From: an uncultured Lachnospiraceae bacterium
Lineage (GTDB): Bacteria; Bacillota; Clostridia; Lachnospirales; Lachnospiraceae
Direction of reading: 5' to 3'
DNA: 54,513 bases
Assembly (NCBI GenBank): GCA_910587085.1
Contig: CAJUMC010000016.1
Span: 1-54,513 of the forward strand
This document shows, one piece after another, positions 50,387 to 54,513 of the stretch (positions are counted from its first letter, which is position 1; the number at the start of each line of letters is the position of its first letter). Both the position numbers and the translations under genes were made by a program. A model generated the notes under the pieces. The model was not told the DNA's origin, searched no databases, and saw only the letters and a list, made by a program, of their open reading frames with translations.

Positions 50387-51802
50387 ATGAGAAAGGATTC
50401 GGTAAACGGAAGAATCTGCGGCGCGGCGCGCGTACAGAGGAGAAGCAGAGGCAGAAGGGCGGCGAGAATGACGGCGCTGCTGCTGATAGCCGGAATGCTG
50501 TCCGCAGGCGCATGGGCGGGCTGCGGTGACAAAGGCGGCAAGGAGCCGCCGGCGGGCACTGAGGCTCCGGAGGCAACACAGGGCGCGGAAACCACGCCGG
50601 CTGCGGCAACTCCGGAAGCGGAAACGACAGCCGCCCCGGATATCACACCGGAGGCGGAACCGACCACTGCGGATTTAACGCCGACGCCTGTTCCGGAAAG
50701 CAAATACGATATTCCGGATCTGGAGCTGGAAAGTTTTGAGATTCCGCAGACGGAATCGCTCGAATTTGTGAAGAATATGAAGATCGGCTGGAATCTCGGA
50801 AATGCGCTGGATGCATCAGACTGCAACGTGGATGATGAGCTTGCCTATGAATGGTCGTGGTGCGGTGCCAAAACGACGCCTCAGCTGATTCAGGAGGTCA
50901 AGAAGGCGGGCTTTCAGACCATCCGCGTGCCGGTATCCTGGCATAATCATGTGACAGGTGAGGATCACCGCATCAGCGAGGTGTGGATGGCAAGAGTTCA
51001 GGAGGTTGTCGATATGGCGATTGACGAGGGACTCTATGTCATTCTCAACATTCATCATGACAACAGCACCGATTTTATGTATCCGACCTCCGAGTATCTG
51101 GAGCAGTCGAAGAATTATGTGACCTGTGTGTGGGAACAGGTGGCTGCACGCTTTGCGGATTATGACGAGCACCTGATTTTCGAAACGCTGAACGAGCCGA
51201 GAATGGTCGGAACAAATTTTGAATGGTGGCTCAACGGGAACGACGCCTCCTGCAAGGATGCGGTTGCAGTGCTCAATGAGCTGAATCAGGCGGTTGTGGA
51301 TACCATCCGTGCGTCGGAGGGAAATAATACGCAACGCTATATTATGGTTCCGGGCTACTGTGCATCGCCGGACGGGGCGCTGAATTCCGGTTTTGCGCTG
51401 CCACAGGACAGTGCGGAGGACAGGCTGATCGTTTCGGTACATGCGTACACCCCTTATGATTTTGCACTGAATGATAAAGGAACAGCGGAGTTTGATACGG
51501 AGAAGGCGGCCGATGTGCGCGGGATCACCGGTTTTATGGACAATCTTTACAAGAAGTTCATCAAGGAAGGGATTCCGGTAGTGATCGGTGAATTCGGCGC
51601 CCGGGCCAAGAGCAATACGCAGGCCCGCATTGATTTCTCTGTTGCCTACATCGCGGCGGCGCGCGCGCGCGGAATTACCTGCTGCTGGTGGGACAACAAT
51701 GCGTTTATCGGCACGGGAGAGAATTTCGGTCTGATCGACCGCAATGCGATGAAGTGGAGATTTGAGGAGATCGTCACCGGCCTGATGAAATACGCGGAGT
51801 AG
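50387..51802 (+). CDS. GH5 endoglucanase, cell-surface lipoprotein
   Basis: 471 residues. A long basic N-terminus and hydrophobic stretch end in a lipobox (AWAGC, Cys46). A Thr/Pro/Glu-rich linker (residues 50-105) precedes the GH5 catalytic domain: IGWNLGNALD, RVPVSWHNH, ILNIHHDN, acid/base Glu270 in FETLNEPR, VHAYTPYDF and nucleophile Glu402 in VVIGEFGA. Such enzymes (GH5_4-like) cut beta-1,4-glucan, xyloglucan or mixed-linkage glucan. No carbohydrate-binding module is present; the lipid anchor would keep it on the cell surface. AGAGGA precedes the ATG. Next to a secreted esterase, it suggests plant-fibre use. Confidence 0.92.
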   Translation: MRKDSVNGRICGAARVQRRSRGRRAARMTALLLIAGMLSAGAWAGCGDKGGKEPPAGTEAPEATQGAETTPAAATPEAETTAAPDITPEAEPTTADLTPTPVPESKYDIPDLELESFEIPQTESLEFVKNMKIGWNLGNALDASDCNVDDELAYEWSWCGAKTTPQLIQEVKKAGFQTIRVPVSWHNHVTGEDHRISEVWMARVQEVVDMAIDEGLYVILNIHHDNSTDFMYPTSEYLEQSKNYVTCVWEQVAARFADYDEHLIFETLNEPRMVGTNFEWWLNGNDASCKDAVAVLNELNQAVVDTIRASEGNNTQRYIMVPGYCASPDGALNSGFALPQDSAEDRLIVSVHAYTPYDFALNDKGTAEFDTEKAADVRGITGFMDNLYKKFIKEGIPVVIGEFGARAKSNTQARIDFSVAYIAAARARGITCCWWDNNAFIGTGENFGLIDRNAMKWRFEEIVTGLMKYAE

Positions 51803-51833
51803 CAGACCGGCAAAAGAACAAAGACCGCCGCGG

Positions 51834-51870
51834 CGGGATGCGAAGGGCGGAGGAAAGCCGCAGCATCCCG
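51834..51870 (+). terminator. Hairpin after the GH5 gene
   Basis: CGGGATGC (51834-51841) and GCATCCCG (51863-51870) form a perfect 8-base stem. No T run follows, so it may be Rho-dependent or only a stabilising 3' stem. Confidence 0.35.
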
Positions 51871-51904
51871 GGCGAAAAACGGAGGGCCGGCAAAAGCCGG
51901 AAAT

Positions 51905-51968
51905 AATATGCTCCCCTTACAGCAGACAGATAACATTATCAAACTGTCGCCGTAAGAAGGAGCATATT
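51905..51968. repeat. Long imperfect inverted repeat, 64 bases
   Basis: AATATGCTCC (51905-51914) pairs perfectly with GGAGCATATT (51959-51968); TTAC/GTAA and GACAG/CTGTC pair inside it. TTTT follows on the plus strand. It could be a bidirectional terminator or a small MITE-like element at the edge of an AT-rich insert. Confidence 0.6.
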
Positions 51969-52159
51969 TTATGAGACGGTATCGAAGATGCGGTTCCATT
52001 CCCCCTCCGGACAGAGAGAAATAGTAAAAATTGTAAAAATATTACAAAAACGAATATGCCTTTAAGATAAAGAAAGTCCACGAGATTTCTTGCAATATTA
52101 ATGTAATCAGCAAACAATATTTTTTATTAAACAGCAGCTCAGGCAGGAGGATAGATATT

Positions 52160-53404
52160 ATGGCAAAAAAAACAGAACATTTGAATGAAATTGAAAATTT
52201 TCTGGTTTCCGCACAAGACACTGACAATCGCCGGGAGCAGAATGAAAAATACAGGAACCAGAGGAAGAACTATCTTGCCCGGCTGCAGCAGGGGGACTCG
52301 GATTTTGAATGCTATATCAGTGTCATTCATACTGTGCAGGGTGTTCAGATTATTGATTACAGAAATTCCAGGTGTTTGATTGTTGCTTTCTCGGAAAGAG
52401 CTGTCCGGGATTTTATGAGATGTATTCCGAACGATACAGAATTAAGCTTTTATTTTGATTCTATCTATTATAGTGTGGTGACAGAGTATTTATATGGTGC
52501 TGACACCGGAGAGCCTTCCTGTTGTTTTAAAGGAATGAGAAAGGCAGATCCGGCCGATGTTCGTTGGGGAAATCGTAAAAATACGGAAAGAGTGGTTGGA
52601 TCGAAGAAAGACGATATTGTATCAGAATTTAAAAGGCTGGCTGCCTTAAAATCAAGAATAGAAACCGGCCGTATTGTGATGGAAGGCTTCCTGATGGTAA
52701 ACCGTTCGCTGAAAGATAATCTTCCGGTAGAAAAGGTAGTATATGCAGATAATATTGACAGCGGACAGCGTCTGGAAATTGTAAATTTGTGCGAGAAGAA
52801 CGGCATTCCGTATTACAGAGCCGGGCAGGGGATAATCGCCGCGATGACCACAACAAATCCCGTGCCGGAAGTAATATGCAGCGTCAGGGTAAAGGCACGC
52901 AGCCAGGAGGAATTAATCATATCTGAAAAAAGAAATTTCTTTCTTATTCTGGATGGAATTTCCAATCCGGATAATTTGGGGATGGTATTGAGAACGGCGG
53001 ATGCCTCCGGGGTCGATGCGGTTATTTTATTAAGTCCGTCGACGCATCATTTTAATAAAAACGCCATAAGAGGCGCCCGTGGAGCGGTTGGAAGAATTCC
53101 AATTTATTTTTGTACGGATGACTTTGAACTGATGAGGGTGCTGAAGGAACACAATTTCAAAATATGGGGAACCAGCGCAAGATTTCAGGCCGGCAATTTC
53201 TATGATATCTGTCTTTCTTCCGATCATGCCGCGGTGGTTGTGGGCAATGAAAGCAACGGTGTGCGCAAAGAAATATTGGACAGATGTACGGATTATGTAA
53301 AAATTCCCATGGCGGACGGGCAGTCCTCACTGAATATTGCCGTAGCGGCGGCTTTGCTGTTGTATGAATATGACAGAGAGCTTTATCAGGGAAAAAGAGA
53401 GTAG
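52160..53404 (+). CDS. TrmH/SpoU-family RNA methyltransferase with extra N-terminal domain
   Basis: 414 residues. From about residue 150 it is a SPOUT methyltransferase: a substrate-binding region (AALKSRIETGRIVMEGFLMV), then motif 1 ILDGISNPDNLGMVLRTADA, motif 2 AVVVGNESNGV and motif 3 VKIPMADGQSSLNIAVAAAL, which form the trefoil knot and bind SAM. It probably 2'-O-methylates rRNA or tRNA. The first 150 residues (starting MAKKTEHLNEIENFLVSAQD; including LSFYFDSIYYSVVTEYLYG) match no domain I know, and typical family members have only 240-280 residues. AGGAGG precedes the ATG. The gene is clearly AT-richer than its neighbours, so horizontal acquisition, possibly as a ribosome-protection gene, is likely. 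Confidence 0.88.
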   Translation: MAKKTEHLNEIENFLVSAQDTDNRREQNEKYRNQRKNYLARLQQGDSDFECYISVIHTVQGVQIIDYRNSRCLIVAFSERAVRDFMRCIPNDTELSFYFDSIYYSVVTEYLYGADTGEPSCCFKGMRKADPADVRWGNRKNTERVVGSKKDDIVSEFKRLAALKSRIETGRIVMEGFLMVNRSLKDNLPVEKVVYADNIDSGQRLEIVNLCEKNGIPYYRAGQGIIAAMTTTNPVPEVICSVRVKARSQEELIISEKRNFFLILDGISNPDNLGMVLRTADASGVDAVILLSPSTHHFNKNAIRGARGAVGRIPIYFCTDDFELMRVLKEHNFKIWGTSARFQAGNFYDICLSSDHAAVVVGNESNGVRKEILDRCTDYVKIPMADGQSSLNIAVAAALLLYEYDRELYQGKRE

Positions 53405-53419
53405 GGGAGCTGCGGAAAG

Positions 53420-53461
53420 CAGCGCCGGAACAAGGAGTAAAACTTTTCCGGCGCTGTTTTT
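53420..53461 (+). terminator. Intrinsic terminator of the methyltransferase gene
   Basis: CAGCGCCGGAA (53420-53430) and TTCCGGCGCTG (53446-53456) form an 11-base perfect stem followed by five T. Confidence 0.9.
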
Positions 53462-53515
53462 CGTTAAGAGCCGCTGAATTTAGAAGCTGGTTTTTTTGAA
53501 AGGTCCGAAGACGGC

Positions 53516-54513
53516 TCAGCGGAAAATGGAGGAAAGAAAATTGTTCAGTCCGCTGCGGATGGCGGTGGAGTCATGATCTGCGCCCGGTACTTCATACCAG
53601 ATATGTTCGACTCCGTTCGCAGTCATAATCTTGTGATAGCTTTCCGGAAATTTGCCGACGGTCTTGTCGCTGTCTCCGCAGCAGACCATCAGATCAGGCA
53701 CCTCTGCAGAGGCGTCAAATACAAGCTCTTCCTCCTGGAATTGCCCCGGATGGCTCATGGCCCAGTCGCGGCCGGGAGTCAGGCCGGGAGCCGGTGCAAT
53801 GGCACCCACGCTGCTGAACAGATCGGGACGGGAGAAGCCGATAAACAAGGTTTCTCTGCCTCCCATGGAAAATCCGGCAATAGCACGGTTTTCCCGGTCG
53901 GTCAGCACGGAGAAATTTTCTTCGATATACGGGATCAGGTCGTTTACCAGGTCGTTGATAAAGTTGTCATAAGGGGCTACTGCCTCGGCTGAAAAGCCCG
54001 GTGCCTGTGCCGGGTCGGTTTTGGCGTACATATCCGGAAAAACGATCAGCATTTCCTCAGCGAGGCCGTCCGCTGCAAGATTTCCGGAGATTTCCGGTAT
54101 TTTACAGCTTGCGTCCTGGATAAGGCTGTACTCGTTTCCGAAAATGCCGTGAAGCAGGTAGAGCACCGGATATTTCTTCGTCTCATCATAATTCGGAGGC
54201 AGCAGAATGTTCACACCGCGATCCAGGCCGGTTGTTTTGGAAGCATAAGTTTTATGAACCACGGTTCCGTAAGTGACATCCGGACGCTTCCGGGAGATCT
54301 CCTCCGGACAGAGAACGGAATATCCCTCCGGCAGAGCGGAACCAGCCGTGTCGTTATCTGGATCAGCTGTGCCTGCGGCATCGGTCGGAGCGGCGGCATC
54401 GGTCGGTTCGGGCGTCCCGGCTGCGCCGTTATCTGGCTCAGCCGTGCCTGCGGCATCCGTCGGTTCGGGCGTCCCGGCTGCGCCGTTATCTGGCTCAGCC
54501 GTGCCTGCGGCAT
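53516..54513 (-). CDS. Secreted esterase (feruloyl/acetyl-xylan esterase-like), 5' end outside the window
   Basis: The visible part has 332 codons. The C-terminal 250 residues form an alpha/beta hydrolase of the esterase D type: PVLYLLHGIFGNE (oxyanion region), nucleophile Ser in IAGFSMGGRE, DLMVCCGDSDKTVG with the acidic residue and GADHDS with the catalytic His. Upstream the frame stays open through SALPEGYSVLCPEEISRKRP and a Thr/Pro/Glu/Asp-rich repeat linker to the window end, so the protein starts beyond it; such a linker normally joins a lipobox or another domain. An internal GTG at 54262 would cut off the linker and is unlikely. It probably removes feruloyl or acetyl groups from plant polysaccharides. 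Confidence 0.88.
   Translation of the reverse strand, partial: AAGTAEPDNGAAGTPEPTDAAGTAEPDNGAAGTPEPTDAAAPTDAAGTADPDNDTAGSALPEGYSVLCPEEISRKRPDVTYGTVVHKTYASKTTGLDRGVNILLPPNYDETKKYPVLYLLHGIFGNEYSLIQDASCKIPEISGNLAADGLAEEMLIVFPDMYAKTDPAQAPGFSAEAVAPYDNFINDLVNDLIPYIEENFSVLTDRENRAIAGFSMGGRETLFIGFSRPDLFSSVGAIAPAPGLTPGRDWAMSHPGQFQEEELVFDASAEVPDLMVCCGDSDKTVGKFPESYHKIMTANGVEHIWYEVPGADHDSTAIRSGLNNFLSSIFR
54404..54513 (-). repeat. 57-base coding repeat in the esterase linker
   Basis: The 57-base unit at 54404-54460 is repeated from 54461 to the window end with one mismatch; it encodes the 19-residue AGTAEPDNGAAGTPEPTDA. A decayed copy (AGTADPDNDTAGS) follows in the protein. The array continues past the window. 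Confidence 0.9.

Larger units (their letters stand above)
51803..52159. other. Gap between GH5 and TrmH genes
   Basis: It holds two stem-loops (51834-51870 and 51905-51968) and, upstream of the methyltransferase, the dyad TTGTAA-AAATA-TTACAA (52031-52047). Base composition changes abruptly from GC-rich to AT-rich near 51900. No gene seen. Confidence 0.5.

Noticed and set aside
1..54513. tRNA, rRNA, tmRNA or other standard RNA genes
   Set aside because: I looked through the gaps for cloverleaf-like sequences with the TTCGANNC motif and for conserved RNA cores and found none.

Overview
The window looks like a chromosome segment from an anaerobic gut Clostridia, most likely Lachnospiraceae. This is inferred from strong AAGGAGG-type ribosome-binding sites, sigma-A promoters with 17-base spacers, the cdaA-cdaR pair, tagaturonate reductase and glucuronate isomerase, a lipid-anchored GH5 glucanase and a Gram-positive TagG/TagH-like exporter next to a CDP-glycerol transferase. 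Most genes are GC-rich. Several patches are clearly AT-richer and probably acquired: 1-700, 10439-11245, 17090-18760 and 52000-53404.

Layout. 1-2640: decayed edge with an unidentified frameshifted C-terminus, an IS256-family transposase relic, a frameshifted radical SAM gene and kptA. 2760-5398 (minus): a Sel1-repeat protein and a membrane protein in one unit. 5400-10340: an A-rich degenerate repeat, a PfkB-type sugar kinase and a large orphan hybrid histidine kinase. 10439-11245 (minus): an unidentified Cys-rich protein. 11937-20180: hexuronate catabolism (KDPG aldolase-VOC fusion, sugar isomerase/epimerase, UxaB, UxaC) interrupted by hypothetical genes, a GNAT relic and a HAD hydrolase. 21075-25775: small helical proteins, a broken recQ, a DUF3592-like protein, a GNAT, a secreted small protein, a CaCA antiporter and a broken small membrane gene. 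26052-30258: two membrane proteins, cdaA and cdaR (c-di-AMP synthesis). 30348-32009: leuA. 32138-36401: polymer export ABC pair, a glycosyltransferase and a CDP-glycerol glycerophosphotransferase-like gene. 36433-39368: FtsX/MacB-type ABC system. 39577-44914: dipeptide/oligopeptide ABC importer with its two ATPases fused. 45426-50185: a coiled-coil protein and a heterodimeric ABC exporter behind a perfect palindromic operator candidate. 50387-54513: GH5 lipoprotein, a TrmH-family methyltransferase with an unfamiliar N-terminal domain, and a secreted esterase (minus, running off the window).

How the genes fit together: the GH5 enzyme, the esterase, the oligopeptide importer, the hexuronate genes and the sugar kinase suit a plant-fibre and pectin degrader. 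CdaA/CdaR and the TagGH-like and glycerophosphotransferase genes concern the cell envelope.

The most striking pattern is that almost every long gap, and several coding regions, carries its own tandem repeat with a different sequence and period (8, 21, 23, 30, 42, 47, about 55, 57 and 102 bases). In at least two places the repeat is coding: a 21-base repeat encodes a perfect coiled-coil heptad protein (21323-21498) and a 42-base repeat encodes the tail of a small membrane protein (25465-25775). Both genes are broken, as are four others, so either the assembly has homopolymer errors or short accessory genes here are decaying quickly. No tRNA, rRNA, CRISPR array or complete mobile element was seen.
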